DNA of 64,000 nt, taken from NCBI RefSeq assembly GCF_004118855.1, contig NZ_PDKF01000008.1:62001-126000 (forward strand), written 5' to 3'. The number at the start of each line of letters is the position of its first letter. The stretch's first letter is position 1. The notes under the pieces were generated by a model. The model was given only the letters and a program-made list of their open reading frames with translations. It was not told where the DNA came from and searched no databases. The DNA is from Arcobacter sp. CECT 8983 (GTDB taxonomy: Bacteria > Campylobacterota > Campylobacteria > Campylobacterales > Arcobacteraceae). Position numbers and translations under genes: made by a program. Below are positions 46,790-55,247 of the stretch, piece by piece.

Positions 46790-46879
46790 AGACCCATTCT
46801 AATCTGAATAATTAATATACAAATTAGTTATTCCAAGAAACAATTAACATTAAGTTTTAATTAATTGTTGGAAGGGTCT
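46790..46879 (-). promoter_or_regulatory. Foldable leader element before doeD
   Basis: A 90-nt stretch closed by AGACCC (46790-46795) and GGGTCT (46874-46879), extendable by a TTC/GAA pairing with one bulge. Inside lie two hairpins: TTCCAA..CAATTAA with TTAATTG..TTGGAA (46831-46873) and AATAATTAAT with ATTAGTTATT (46807-46832, one mismatch). As RNA from the minus strand this is a three-way junction ending 42 bases before the doeD ATG. No U run follows, so it is not a plain terminator. A riboswitch, attenuator or MITE-like repeat are all possible. Confidence 0.5.
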
Positions 46880-47033
46880 ATCTGGCGATAAGAATAAGGT
46901 TTTTTTCTTGAACTAATAAGTTTTGAATAAATTTAATAGGGTGAATACTTATGCAAGTATGTCTGCATAAGTTCATAAGGGCAAAACAAATTATATGATT
47001 AATTTTTAAAGTTATTAAGTTAAAAAATCTCAT
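46878..47033 (-). CDS. 51-codon upstream ORF (possible leader peptide) of the ectoine operon
   Basis: ATG at 47033 follows AAAGGAG by 8 bases; TAG stop at 46878-46880 overlaps the first strand of the stem that closes the leader structure. The peptide begins MRFFNLITLKINHI, contains LCRHTC and ends NLILIAR. No homology recognised. A ribosome ending here would mask the stem, the arrangement expected of a leader-peptide switch. It could also be a small functional protein or chance. Confidence 0.5.
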   Translation of the reverse strand: MRFFNLITLKINHIICFALMNLCRHTCISIHPIKFIQNLLVQEKNLILIAR

Positions 47034-47064
47034 TTGAAAAGCTCCTTTATAAAGTTTATATTCA

Positions 47065-47093
47065 ATATTAACTAATATTTATAAAAGAGTCAA
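47065..47093 (-). promoter_or_regulatory. Strong sigma70-type promoter of the ectoine operon
   Basis: On the minus strand TTGACT (47093-47088), exactly 17 bp, then TAATAT (47070-47065). Near-consensus. It begins 28 bp after the HD-gene stop and gives a transcript with a leader of roughly 310 nt before doeD. Confidence 0.75.
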
Positions 47094-47121
47094 TCTTTTT
47101 TTTAAAAATTTTGTATAAAAA

Positions 47122-48351
47122 TTAATCAAAGTCCATTCTAACTTGGGTTTGTCCTGTAGTACAAAACTCTTCATCAATTTTTTTAGCAATTGCTTCAAAG
47201 TCAACACCTTGAACTTTTTTGAAAGATTTCATAATCTGTTTTTTGCCATTAACTAATTCTTTTGATTTTATACCATGAGAAATAGATAAACTTGCTTCAA
47301 CAAAAGCAGATAATTTATCACATTGTTTAAGTGCAATGCCATCTATTGCTTTATATTTATCCATATTGTATTTTGAGACATCATCCACAAGTTTTATATT
47401 TCCATCTTCATAGATTCTATTTTCAAACTCATCTTTATGTTCTTCAAACATTCCAAGTATATAACAAAACTCATCATGGATAAAGTCTGGAATATTTGGT
47501 AAGATTTCATCATTTATTTTTTTGATTTCATACTCTGCAATAATATCTGATAAGTCATCAACTGAATATTTTACTGGAGTAATTATATCTCTTGTTAAAG
47601 CTTCAGGTAAATCATGAAAAAGTGAAACAAAGAAATTGTTTTCTAACCTTTTATCACAAGCATTTACTTCAAGAGAGTAAAAGTAAGAGAAAATAGCAAC
47701 AGTAAGCATATGACCTAAAACAGAAGTTTCTGGAATTCTAGGAGTTTGTGCCCATCTTTTTTGAAATCTAAGTCTTCCACTTAAATCAACTATTTTTGCA
47801 AGCTTTTTATTTAGTGCAATTTTTCTAACACCAATTAATTCATAATAGTCTTCAATCTCTTCTTCTACACTTTTTTTAACATCTTCAATATCTGAAAGAA
47901 ATTGTGAAGTTTGATATACAATAGAAAATTCCCATTTTGTAGATAAGTATGAGGCCGCTTTTAATATAAATCTCTCTTTTTTATACATTTCGGGATTGTT
48001 TAAATAGTCTTCAAATTTTTGTAAAAATATACCGTTATCGATATCTTGTAAAGAGTCTTTTAAATTTGCAATTACCCATGAGTTAATCTCTTTAGCTCTT
48101 TTTTGTAAAGCATTTCTAAAAACATCAGGTCTAATATCAGTTACAACAACTCGTCTTAGAAACTCAAAAACACCAGCTTCTATTAGATGAGTATAGTTTA
48201 TGTCTTTTTCAAATTTTGCAATAAAATAAGCAATAATAAATTTGTGAGCTTGTTTATCAAGTTCTACAAGCTCAACCATTCTTGGGTAATCATTCCATCT
48301 TTGAATAGATGCAGAAGAGAAGATATAATCTATTATTCTAGGATTAATCAT
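47122..48351 (-). CDS. HD-domain hydrolase (YfbR/DUF5915-like)
   Basis: 409 residues. The HD metal site is in the middle: RFQKRWAQTPRIPETSVLGHMLTVA supplies the first His, NNFFVSLFHDLPEALTRDI the HD pair, and KLVDDVSKYN / KQCDKLSAF the distal Asp. It resembles the HD_3/YfbR nucleotidase group, but is twice as long, with an N-terminal helical domain of about 190 residues. A nucleotide phosphohydrolase role is likely; the substrate is unknown. ATGA overlap with the preceding 38-aa gene. Confidence 0.8.
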   Translation of the reverse strand: MINPRIIDYIFSSASIQRWNDYPRMVELVELDKQAHKFIIAYFIAKFEKDINYTHLIEAGVFEFLRRVVVTDIRPDVFRNALQKRAKEINSWVIANLKDSLQDIDNGIFLQKFEDYLNNPEMYKKERFILKAASYLSTKWEFSIVYQTSQFLSDIEDVKKSVEEEIEDYYELIGVRKIALNKKLAKIVDLSGRLRFQKRWAQTPRIPETSVLGHMLTVAIFSYFYSLEVNACDKRLENNFFVSLFHDLPEALTRDIITPVKYSVDDLSDIIAEYEIKKINDEILPNIPDFIHDEFCYILGMFEEHKDEFENRIYEDGNIKLVDDVSKYNMDKYKAIDGIALKQCDKLSAFVEASLSISHGIKSKELVNGKKQIMKSFKKVQGVDFEAIAKKIDEEFCTTGQTQVRMDFD

Positions 48352-48464
48352 TTATCATCCTTTTTATCTTTTGAATCATCAGTAAAAAACATCATTTTTT
48401 TACCTAATAGCATTAAAGCAACAACTGTTAAAACTACAACATAAGCAACCCAATCTTCTCTCAT
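48348..48464 (-). CDS. 38-residue membrane protein
   Basis: ATG 48464, preceded by AAGAG, stop TGA overlapping the HD-gene ATG. One membrane helix (WVAYVVVLTVVALMLLG) and a short charged tail (DDSKDKKDD). The frame is open further upstream to 48548, but that extension lies across the promoter region and lacks a ribosome site. No family recognised; translation is coupled to the HD protein. Confidence 0.6.
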   Translation of the reverse strand: MREDWVAYVVVLTVVALMLLGKKMMFFTDDSKDKKDDK

Positions 48465-48601
48465 AATAACTCTTTTTTTTTGCTGTCGATTATCACATAA
48501 TAATGATAAATAGGCGCTTAGAAATAATTTTTTAAATTTTTGACGCAAATTTTGAAATTAGGTGTATAATTTCGCAAAATAAATCTAAGGATAAATAATA
48601 A

Positions 48602-49582
48602 ATGTCAACGTTGACAATAAACAACTACAAGCTTAAACATTTTGATTTAAGAGCAAAAGAAGAGATGGAACACTATTTAAAACAAGTAAATGTAAACTTA
48701 AGTGATTATACATTTTCTGGTAATTATGTTTGGTTATCAACTGCAACAGGTTTTTATACTATTGTAAATGATACTTTTTGTCTTTTTATTCTAAATTCAG
48801 GTGAAATGTCAATGCTTCTTCCTCCTTTAGGAAAAAATAAAAACACATACAAAGCAATATTAGAGTGTTTTGAAATAATGAATACTCATAATAGCAATAA
48901 AAACTATTCAAAAATAGAGTATGTGCATGAAAATATTCTTGAAGGTTTTGTTGATTATTTAGAAGAAGGTACTTTAATCTATGAAATGTTAAAGGACTTT
49001 ATTATTGAAAAAAAACTTGTTGATTATATTTATAAAGTTGATGATTTAATTGAGTTAAAAGGGGACTCTTATAAATCAAAAAGAAATGAAATTAATAAAT
49101 TTAAAAAGATATATCCAAACTATAGAATAGAAGTTTTAGATAAACAAAAACATGGAGCAGATATTTTAAACTTATTTAATAAGTGGGTAAAAGATAGAAC
49201 AACTTATATGCCTAAAGAAGAAGTAGAAGTGTTTTTAGATGGAATTTACTTTGAAAGATTTGCAATTAAAAGATTAATAAATGATTATGAAAATCTTGAT
49301 TTAATAGGTTTAGCAATTTACATTGATGATGAAATAAAAGGTTTTACTGTAGGTGAAAATATAAATGGAGATACTGCAAGTATAATTATTGAAAAAACGG
49401 ATTTTGAAATTTTAGGTTGTGCTCAATTTATATTTAGAGAATTTACAAAACTATTAAAAGATAAATATAAAGTAGAGTATATAAATGTTGGTGATGATAT
49501 GGGATTTGAAAACTTAAAAAAAGTAAAAATGTCATATAGACCTAATATGTTAATTCCTAAATATACAATTTATCAAAAATGA
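48602..49582 (+). CDS. DUF2156 (LPG-synthase C-terminal-like) protein
   Basis: 326 residues of the duplicated GNAT-like fold seen in the C-terminal domain of phosphatidylglycerol lysyltransferase. Family stretches are KHFDLRAKEEMEHYLKQ, YKSKRNEINKFKKIYPNYRIE and EYINVGDDMGFENLKKVKMSYRP. Soluble, without the membrane domain of MprF. Stand-alone members are thought to use aminoacyl-tRNA; targets are unknown. Overlaps the GNAT gene by 4 bases (ATGA). Confidence 0.85.
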   Translation: MSTLTINNYKLKHFDLRAKEEMEHYLKQVNVNLSDYTFSGNYVWLSTATGFYTIVNDTFCLFILNSGEMSMLLPPLGKNKNTYKAILECFEIMNTHNSNKNYSKIEYVHENILEGFVDYLEEGTLIYEMLKDFIIEKKLVDYIYKVDDLIELKGDSYKSKRNEINKFKKIYPNYRIEVLDKQKHGADILNLFNKWVKDRTTYMPKEEVEVFLDGIYFERFAIKRLINDYENLDLIGLAIYIDDEIKGFTVGENINGDTASIIIEKTDFEILGCAQFIFREFTKLLKDKYKVEYINVGDDMGFENLKKVKMSYRPNMLIPKYTIYQK

Positions 49583-49998
49583 GAATAGTTAAAGCATCAA
49601 GATGTGATGCAAAAAAACTTTTTGAAATAGAAAGTAGTGTTTTTAAAGGGGACTGTTTTGCTTTAAGTCTTGCTTCTTTTTATTATCATTTAAAAAATAG
49701 TATAGTTTATAAGGTTAAAATTGGTGAAACAGTAGGCTACATTTTATGGTTAGAAAGAAAAAACTTCTTTCGTCTTTATTCCTTAGCTATTTTAGATAAA
49801 TATCAAGGGTTAGGTTTAGCTACTACTTTAATCGAGTATAGTTTGAAGAACTTAGAAAAAAAGTCTTTGCAACTTGAAGTAAGAAGTTCAAATAAAAAAG
49901 CAATAAATTTATACAAAAAATTTGGGTTTGAAGAAATAAAGATTTTAAAAAATTATTATGAAAATGAAGATGGAGTTTTGATGAGGCTTGAAAGATAA
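49579..49998 (+). CDS. GNAT N-acetyltransferase (RimI-like)
   Basis: 139 residues. The acetyl-CoA motif A reads YQGLGLATTLIEYSLKNL (Q-x-x-G-x-A variant), preceded by RLYSLAILDKY and followed by LEVRSSNKKAINLYKKFGFEEI, the classic RimI/YhbS pattern. Probably acetylates a protein N-terminus or a small amine. Co-translated with the DUF2156 gene. Confidence 0.88.
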   Translation: MRIVKASRCDAKKLFEIESSVFKGDCFALSLASFYYHLKNSIVYKVKIGETVGYILWLERKNFFRLYSLAILDKYQGLGLATTLIEYSLKNLEKKSLQLEVRSSNKKAINLYKKFGFEEIKILKNYYENEDGVLMRLER

Positions 49999-50007
49999 TC
50001 TTTCAAG
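49987..50007. terminator. Palindromic hairpin at the end of the GNAT gene
   Basis: CTTGAAAGAT-A-ATCTTTCAAG overlaps the last codons and stop of the GNAT gene, between it and convergent rpiB. U tract weak (CCCATTTTAA). Confidence 0.5.
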
Positions 50008-50014
50008 TCCCATT

Positions 50015-50464
50015 TTAAACTCTACAAGAACCAAATAAGTTGTTTATTTTTTCAACTCTTCCTTCATGTCTTCCACCTTCAAAAGATGAGTTTAACCATG
50101 AATCAACAATCGCTTCAATCATTCCAGGACCTGAAACTCTCTCTCCTAAGCAAAGTACATTTGCATCATTGTGTTCCCTTGCCATTTTTGCAGAATATTC
50201 ATTGTGACAAAGTGCAGCTCTAATTCCATCAAATTTATTAGCTGCCATAGACATACCAATTCCAGAACCACAGATTAAAATACCTTTGCTTCCTTCATTT
50301 GCAAGAACTTCTTTACATAGTTTTGCTGCAAAATCTGGATAATCAACTCTATCTTTTGTATTTGGTCCTAAGTCAATTACTTCATGACCTCTTGTTTCAA
50401 AAAGCTCCTTTACAAAAGCTTTAAAATCAATACCAGCATGGTCTGCTGCAATAAAGTATTTCAT
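50015..50464 (-). CDS. rpiB: Ribose 5-phosphate isomerase B
   Basis: 149 residues from ATG 50464 (overlapping the lepB stop codon region); the in-frame ATG at 50485 lacks a ribosome site. YFIAADHAGIDFKAFV opens the protein; the catalytic Cys is in GILICGSGIGMSMAANK, followed by GIRAALCHNEYSAKMAREHNDANVLCLGER. Interconverts ribose- and ribulose-5-phosphate. Last gene of folD-lepB-rpiB. Confidence 0.95.
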   Translation of the reverse strand: MKYFIAADHAGIDFKAFVKELFETRGHEVIDLGPNTKDRVDYPDFAAKLCKEVLANEGSKGILICGSGIGMSMAANKFDGIRAALCHNEYSAKMAREHNDANVLCLGERVSGPGMIEAIVDSWLNSSFEGGRHEGRVEKINNLFGSCRV

Positions 50465-50465
50465 C

Positions 50466-51251
50466 TTAGTATATTCCTTTTTCATGATTTATTTCTAACT
50501 CTTTTCCTCGCATATCTTCTTCTATAGATTCAACAGTTCTAAATACTCTTTCCCATCTAACTTCTTTATTTTCATCCCAAGAAAAATAGATAAACCAAGG
50601 TTTTCCAACTATATATTTATAGTTAACTGTTCCCCAAAATCTTGAATCATTTGAGTGATCTCTATTATCTCCCATCATAAAGAATTCATCTTCAGGTATT
50701 TTTATAGGCATCATATCAAATAATTGATATGGTTGTAAACCATCTCTTACTACACTTGGGTCATTGTGAATTCCTGGATGGTCATCTTTATATGGATCAA
50801 CTACAAAAAGTTTTCCACCTGTTTCAATGATTTTTTCTTTTGGATAGTTTTTCTTAACATATTCATTACCTTCATGTGGATGTAAAAATAGATGTTTTTC
50901 CTTTAATGCAATAATATCACCAGGAAGCGCCACAGCTCTTTTTACATAGTGAATATTGTCATTATTTGGATATCTAAATACAACAATATCACCTCTTTTA
51001 GGTCTATCACCTTCAATTAAGTGACCATTATCATTAAAATCAGGCAATACTTGTACTTCAATCCAAGGAATTCTAGGAACAGGAATACCATATGAAAACT
51101 TTTTAACAAAAAGCATATCCCCAATAAGTAGAGTATTTTTCATACTTCCACTTGGAATAACAAAGGCTTGAGCAACAAAAAATATAATTGTTAAAACAAT
51201 TACAATTGTGCCAGTCCAAGAAGAAGACCAGTTATATAGTTTTCTAAGCAT
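50466..51251 (-). CDS. lepB: Signal peptidase I
   Basis: 261 residues. One N-terminal membrane helix (TIVIVLTIIFFVAQAF), the catalytic Ser in PSGSMKNTLLIGD, the catalytic Lys in HYVKRAVALPGD, and the box E GDNRDHSNDSRFWG. It removes signal peptides from exported proteins at the periplasmic face. Start overlaps the folD stop by 1 base. Confidence 0.96.
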   Translation of the reverse strand: MLRKLYNWSSSWTGTIVIVLTIIFFVAQAFVIPSGSMKNTLLIGDMLFVKKFSYGIPVPRIPWIEVQVLPDFNDNGHLIEGDRPKRGDIVVFRYPNNDNIHYVKRAVALPGDIIALKEKHLFLHPHEGNEYVKKNYPKEKIIETGGKLFVVDPYKDDHPGIHNDPSVVRDGLQPYQLFDMMPIKIPEDEFFMMGDNRDHSNDSRFWGTVNYKYIVGKPWFIYFSWDENKEVRWERVFRTVESIEEDMRGKELEINHEKGIY

Positions 51252-52111
51252 TATTTACTTTCTCTTTTATCTCTTAAATATGCAGCTTTAAGTGTATTTT
51301 TAAGAAGCATACCAATTGTCATTGGTCCAACTCCACCTGGAACTGGCGTTATAAATGAACATTTGTCTTTGCAGTCTTCAAAGTCTGCGTCACCTGTAAG
51401 TTTTCCAGTATCAAGTCTATTGATACCAACATCAATAACAACTGCACCTTCTTTTATCATGTCTGCTTTTAATAAATGTGGTACACCAACTGCAATAACA
51501 ACAATATCAGCAGCTTTTGTATGAGCACTTAAATCTTTTGTTCTAGAGTTACAAACAGTCACTGTAGCTTTCGCATTGATTAAAAGTGATGCCATTGGTT
51601 TTCCAACAATATCAGATGAACCAATTACAACAGCATTTTTCCCAGATAGTTCAATACCATACTCTTCAAACATTCTCATTACACCAAATGGTGTTGCTGG
51701 TAAAAATGAATCTAAATTTGAAACCATTTTTCCTACGTTGCATGGGTGGAATCCATCTACATCTTTCAATGGATTGATTGCTTCTAAAACAGTAGTTGTA
51801 TCAATATGCTTTGGTAGTGGTAATTGAACTAAAATACCATCAAGTTTTGGGTCATTGTTCATTTTTTCAATTAATTCTAATAACTCTTCTTGTGTAGTAG
51901 ATGAATCTTTTGTATGAACTTCAGAATAAATTCCTGCTGCTTCACATGATTTATGTTTACTATTTACATAAGTTGCACTTGCTGCGTCATCACCAACTAA
52001 AACAACAGCTAATCCTGGAGTGATATTTTGTTCATTTTTAAGTTTTTCAACTTCAACTTTTACTTCTTCTTTGATTTTATTTGATAATGCTTTTCCATCA
52101 AGTAGTGTCAT
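51251..52111 (-). CDS. folD: Methylenetetrahydrofolate dehydrogenase/cyclohydrolase
   Basis: 286 residues. Catalytic Lys region ATYVNSKHKSCEAAGI, the GILVQLPLPKHID signature, DVDGFHP, the Rossmann GSSDIVGKPMASLL, and PVPGGVGPMTIGML at the C-terminus. Bifunctional one-carbon folate enzyme. First gene of the folD-lepB-rpiB operon, divergent from the cytochrome gene. Confidence 0.97.
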   Translation of the reverse strand: MTLLDGKALSNKIKEEVKVEVEKLKNEQNITPGLAVVLVGDDAASATYVNSKHKSCEAAGIYSEVHTKDSSTTQEELLELIEKMNNDPKLDGILVQLPLPKHIDTTTVLEAINPLKDVDGFHPCNVGKMVSNLDSFLPATPFGVMRMFEEYGIELSGKNAVVIGSSDIVGKPMASLLINAKATVTVCNSRTKDLSAHTKAADIVVIAVGVPHLLKADMIKEGAVVIDVGINRLDTGKLTGDADFEDCKDKCSFITPVPGGVGPMTIGMLLKNTLKAAYLRDKRESK

Positions 52112-52198
52112 TGGGTTATAGCCTCATATCTATTTAATTTTAAGCTAGTATAATATCCAAAATTTTTTTAATATAGAATTACATAATAAAGGCTTATA

Positions 52199-52564
52199 TT
52201 GAAGTTTGTATGTTTTGTTTTAGTTATGACAAGTTTTCTCTTTGCAAATAGTTTAGATAATTCTTTTATAACTAGATTTGAATATGGTGCAATGTTATAT
52301 GAAAATCCAAGGGGAGTAGGGTGTATAAAATGTCATGGAAAAGGTGACAAACCTGTAGTTATTGCAAAATATAAACAAAGAGATAATAAAACAAAAAAAT
52401 TAGTAGAAAAAAAGATTATTGCTCCAGCAATAAATAATGTGAGCTTTGAAGTTTTTTTAGATAAATTAAGATCTGACAAAACAGAATCAAAAGTTATGCC
52501 AACATATTTTATGACAAATGAAGAGTTAAAGTCTCTATATTATTATATTCGTAATATAAAATAA
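52199..52564 (+). CDS. Periplasmic monohaem cytochrome c
   Basis: 121 residues with a TTG start 6 bases after AAAGG. Signal peptide (VLVMTSFLFA), haem site CIKCH near residue 42, and a distal Met candidate in KVMPTYFMTNEELKSLYYYI. A small class I-like cytochrome of the kind common in Campylobacterota; an electron donor or acceptor role is likely but its partner is unknown. Confidence 0.85.
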   Translation: MKFVCFVLVMTSFLFANSLDNSFITRFEYGAMLYENPRGVGCIKCHGKGDKPVVIAKYKQRDNKTKKLVEKKIIAPAINNVSFEVFLDKLRSDKTESKVMPTYFMTNEELKSLYYYIRNIK

Positions 52565-52634
52565 GCTTCTTAAACAAATCTTAATATAAATTTAAGTAAA
52601 ATTCGCGTTCAAAATTTAAAACAAAGGAAATGTT

Positions 52635-53171
52635 ATGTTAGAGGGTATCATAAGAGATAGTATAACAAAACAAGCAACTAAAACTTTAAGAAGAGATGGT
52701 TACTTAATTGCAAATATCTATGGAAAAGGTTTAGAAAACGTTAATGCTGCATTCAAAAAGAATGATTTCATTAAATATTTAAGAAACAAAACAACACTTG
52801 CATTTGATGTAAATGTTGGTGGAAACCAAATCAAAGTTGTAGTTCAAGAGTATCAAAAAGATCCTATTACTTCTGATTTAGTTCATGTTGATTTAATGGT
52901 TGCACAACCAGGTGTTAAAACTACTTATAAAGTTCCTGTAACTGTAGAAGGTACACCAAAAGGTCTTAAAAATAAAGGTCTATTTGTTTATCATAAGAAA
53001 AGAGTTCCAGTTAAATCTACAATTGAAAACTTACCAGAGTCTTTCCATTTAGAAATTTCTGATCTTGATACTGGTGATAACATCCTAGTTAGAAACTTAG
53101 AATTACCAGAAGGTGTTCAATGTTTCTTAGATCCAAGAGTACCAATCGTAGGTGTAATTAAAGCTAAGTAA
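52635..53171 (+). CDS. rplY: 50S ribosomal protein L25 (CTC form)
   Basis: 178 residues. The N-terminal L25 beta barrel (residues 1-90: [26 protein letters not shown]) is followed by the CTC/TL5 extension ([26 protein letters not shown]). Binds 5S rRNA. First of a plus-strand group rplY-pth-lptG-nudix, an arrangement also known from Campylobacter. Confidence 0.95.
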   Translation: MLEGIIRDSITKQATKTLRRDGYLIANIYGKGLENVNAAFKKNDFIKYLRNKTTLAFDVNVGGNQIKVVVQEYQKDPITSDLVHVDLMVAQPGVKTTYKVPVTVEGTPKGLKNKGLFVYHKKRVPVKSTIENLPESFHLEISDLDTGDNILVRNLELPEGVQCFLDPRVPIVGVIKAK

Positions 53172-53184
53172 TCTTAGGTTTAAA

Positions 53185-53736
53185 ATGCATTTAATAGTAG
53201 GTCTTGGGAATATTGGTGAAAAATACCAATTAACTAGACACAATGTAGGTTTTTTAGTCATTGATGAAATGACTAAAAGCCTACAATCTTCAAATATAAA
53301 TAAATCAAACTTCAAAGCTGATGTTTTAAAATCTGGTTATAACTTATTTGTTAAACCAAGTACTTATATGAACAACTCAGGTCAAGCAGTTGTTGCTATC
53401 AAAGATTATTATAAAATTGACATAGAAAATATAATCGTTATTCATGATGATTTAGATTTACCATTTGGAACTGTTAAGTTTAAAATAGGTGGTGGTCATG
53501 GTGGACATAATGGTCTTAGGTCATTGGACTCACATATTGGCAAGGATTATATTCGTGTACGAATTGGAATAGGGAAGCCAGAAGATAAGTCTGACGTTGC
53601 AAATTATGTATTATCAAACTTTTCAAAAGAGGAATTAAATAAATTAGAAGGTATAATCACTCATACTATTAAAGCAATTGAAGCACTTAAAAGTGAACCA
53701 ATTGACGAAGTAAAATCTAAATTTACATTGAAATAA
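53185..53736 (+). CDS. pth: Peptidyl-tRNA hydrolase
   Basis: 183 residues. LIVGLGNIGEKYQLTRHNVGF with catalytic His, KPSTYMNNSGQAV, HDDLDLPFGTVKFKIGGGHGGHNGLRS with catalytic Asp, and VRIGIGKP. Recycles stalled peptidyl-tRNAs. Lies 13 bp behind rplY and 4 bp before lptG. Confidence 0.97.
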   Translation: MHLIVGLGNIGEKYQLTRHNVGFLVIDEMTKSLQSSNINKSNFKADVLKSGYNLFVKPSTYMNNSGQAVVAIKDYYKIDIENIIVIHDDLDLPFGTVKFKIGGGHGGHNGLRSLDSHIGKDYIRVRIGIGKPEDKSDVANYVLSNFSKEELNKLEGIITHTIKAIEALKSEPIDEVKSKFTLK

Positions 53737-53740
53737 TGAT

Positions 53741-54811
53741 ATGAGAATAATAACAAAATATATTTTAAAAAAATACCTAATTAATTTTATTATTGTATTA
53801 ATGTCCTTGCAACTATTTTTTGTAGGAATGGACTTTTTACAGAATTCGAAAGATTTGCCTGCTTCAGCCAATCTACAACTTTTATATCTTATGTATAATA
53901 GTTTTTTTACATTAACATTAACTTTGCCCTTATCATTGGTATTTGGATGGATTGTTACATTAGTTATTTTTGTTAGAAACAATGAATTAGTTGCTTTTTC
54001 TTCTTTAGGTGCAAAAAGAGTTAATATCTATTTTCCTGTAGTTATAATCTCTTTTATTTTATTAGCTATTTTAATATTTATTCAAACAACACCACTTGCA
54101 TACTCGTATGAACAAAAGAAAAAGATACTTGATGGAAACTATTTTTCTAGTTCAAAATCTGATATTTTCTTAAAATATGATAATAATTTTATCTACTTTA
54201 AAAAACTTCATCCTTTAAGAAAAGAGGCAGAAGATATTCATATTTATAAAGTAGAAGATAGAGATTTAGTTGAAACTATTATTGCAAAAAGAGCATATTT
54301 CCAAAATAATAAATGGTATGTTGTTGATGCGAAAATAGTTAAAAAACCTAAAGAGATGAATTTTGAAACTTCTAGATTAGAAGTAAGATATGAAAAATTT
54401 TTAAATACTTTAGAAGGCTTTAAACCTAAAATTCTTGATAATGTATATGAAGAAAAATCTAATTTTTCTATTATGGATGCATTTTCTGCATTGTCTTTAC
54501 TTGAAAAACAAGGTGTAAATACAGATAAAATTAGAGCGGCAATCTATTATGAGATTTTTATACCATTTTTTATTTTACCTTTAATTATGATAATATTTAG
54601 TTACACTTCATTAAATCGAAGATTCTTTAATGTAGGTAGTTATACATCATTAACAATATTTGGTACATTAGTTATTTGGGGTATCTTTTTTATGCTATAT
54701 AAGTTTTCAAATAGTGGTGTGATTAAGCCAGAACTATCGTTGTTATTGCCTTTATTCTTGTGGTTTAGTGGTACATATATTATTTATAAGAAGAGAAAGA
54801 AGAATGGCTAA
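53741..54811 (+). CDS. lptG: LPS export permease LptG/LptF family
   Basis: 356 residues. Six membrane helices split around a periplasmic beta-jellyroll (about 115-255): TM1 at 12-32, TM2-3 at 50-120, and three at the C-terminus (FFILPLIMIIFSY, LTIFGTLVIWGIFF, LLLPLFLWFSGTY). ELVAFSSLGAKRVNIY is the coupling helix that contacts LptB. It extracts LPS for transport to the outer membrane. Whether it is LptG or LptF is inferred from Campylobacter synteny. Confidence 0.88.
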   Translation: MRIITKYILKKYLINFIIVLMSLQLFFVGMDFLQNSKDLPASANLQLLYLMYNSFFTLTLTLPLSLVFGWIVTLVIFVRNNELVAFSSLGAKRVNIYFPVVIISFILLAILIFIQTTPLAYSYEQKKKILDGNYFSSSKSDIFLKYDNNFIYFKKLHPLRKEAEDIHIYKVEDRDLVETIIAKRAYFQNNKWYVVDAKIVKKPKEMNFETSRLEVRYEKFLNTLEGFKPKILDNVYEEKSNFSIMDAFSALSLLEKQGVNTDKIRAAIYYEIFIPFFILPLIMIIFSYTSLNRRFFNVGSYTSLTIFGTLVIWGIFFMLYKFSNSGVIKPELSLLLPLFLWFSGTYIIYKKRKKNG

Positions 54812-55247
54812 AGTTAAAGCATATGGAATTTTATTATATAAAATACAGAACGAAAGTATTAAAGTTTTACTTTGTAAGTCTGTTAAGAGTCTTGATAGAT
54901 GGGGATGCTTAAAAGGTGTTATCTTAAAAGGGGAAAGCTCAAAAGAGTGTGCAAAAAGAGAGTTTAAAGAAGAGTGTGGAATAACTGTTCCTACTTTTAT
55001 TTTTGAAAAATATTTTTCTCAAGAGAATGATGAAAAAGATATTGGTGTTTGGATTGTAAATGCTAATAAAATAGAAGGTATTGACTCTTTCTTTTCCAAA
55101 GATAAACTTCTTGATAACTATCTTTCATGGGAAAATTCAAAGGTTAAGTTTTTTGATATAAAAGATTTACCAAAGATAAAAAAGAAACAGTCTCAATTAG
55201 TCTCTAAAATTAAGGGTTTTTTAGAAAATATGAATCGACACCATTAG
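54804..55247 (+). CDS. Nudix hydrolase
   Basis: 147 residues from ATG 54804, overlapping the lptG stop by 8 bases; the frame is open further upstream within lptG. The Nudix box fits the consensus exactly: GVILKGE, seven residues, then REFKEECGI. The N-terminus KVKAYGILLYK is the usual first strand. Hydrolyses a nucleoside diphosphate derivative of unknown identity. Its 3' end overlaps amiC on the other strand by 38 bases. Confidence 0.88.
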   Translation: MAKVKAYGILLYKIQNESIKVLLCKSVKSLDRWGCLKGVILKGESSKECAKREFKEECGITVPTFIFEKYFSQENDEKDIGVWIVNANKIEGIDSFFSKDKLLDNYLSWENSKVKFFDIKDLPKIKKKQSQLVSKIKGFLENMNRHH

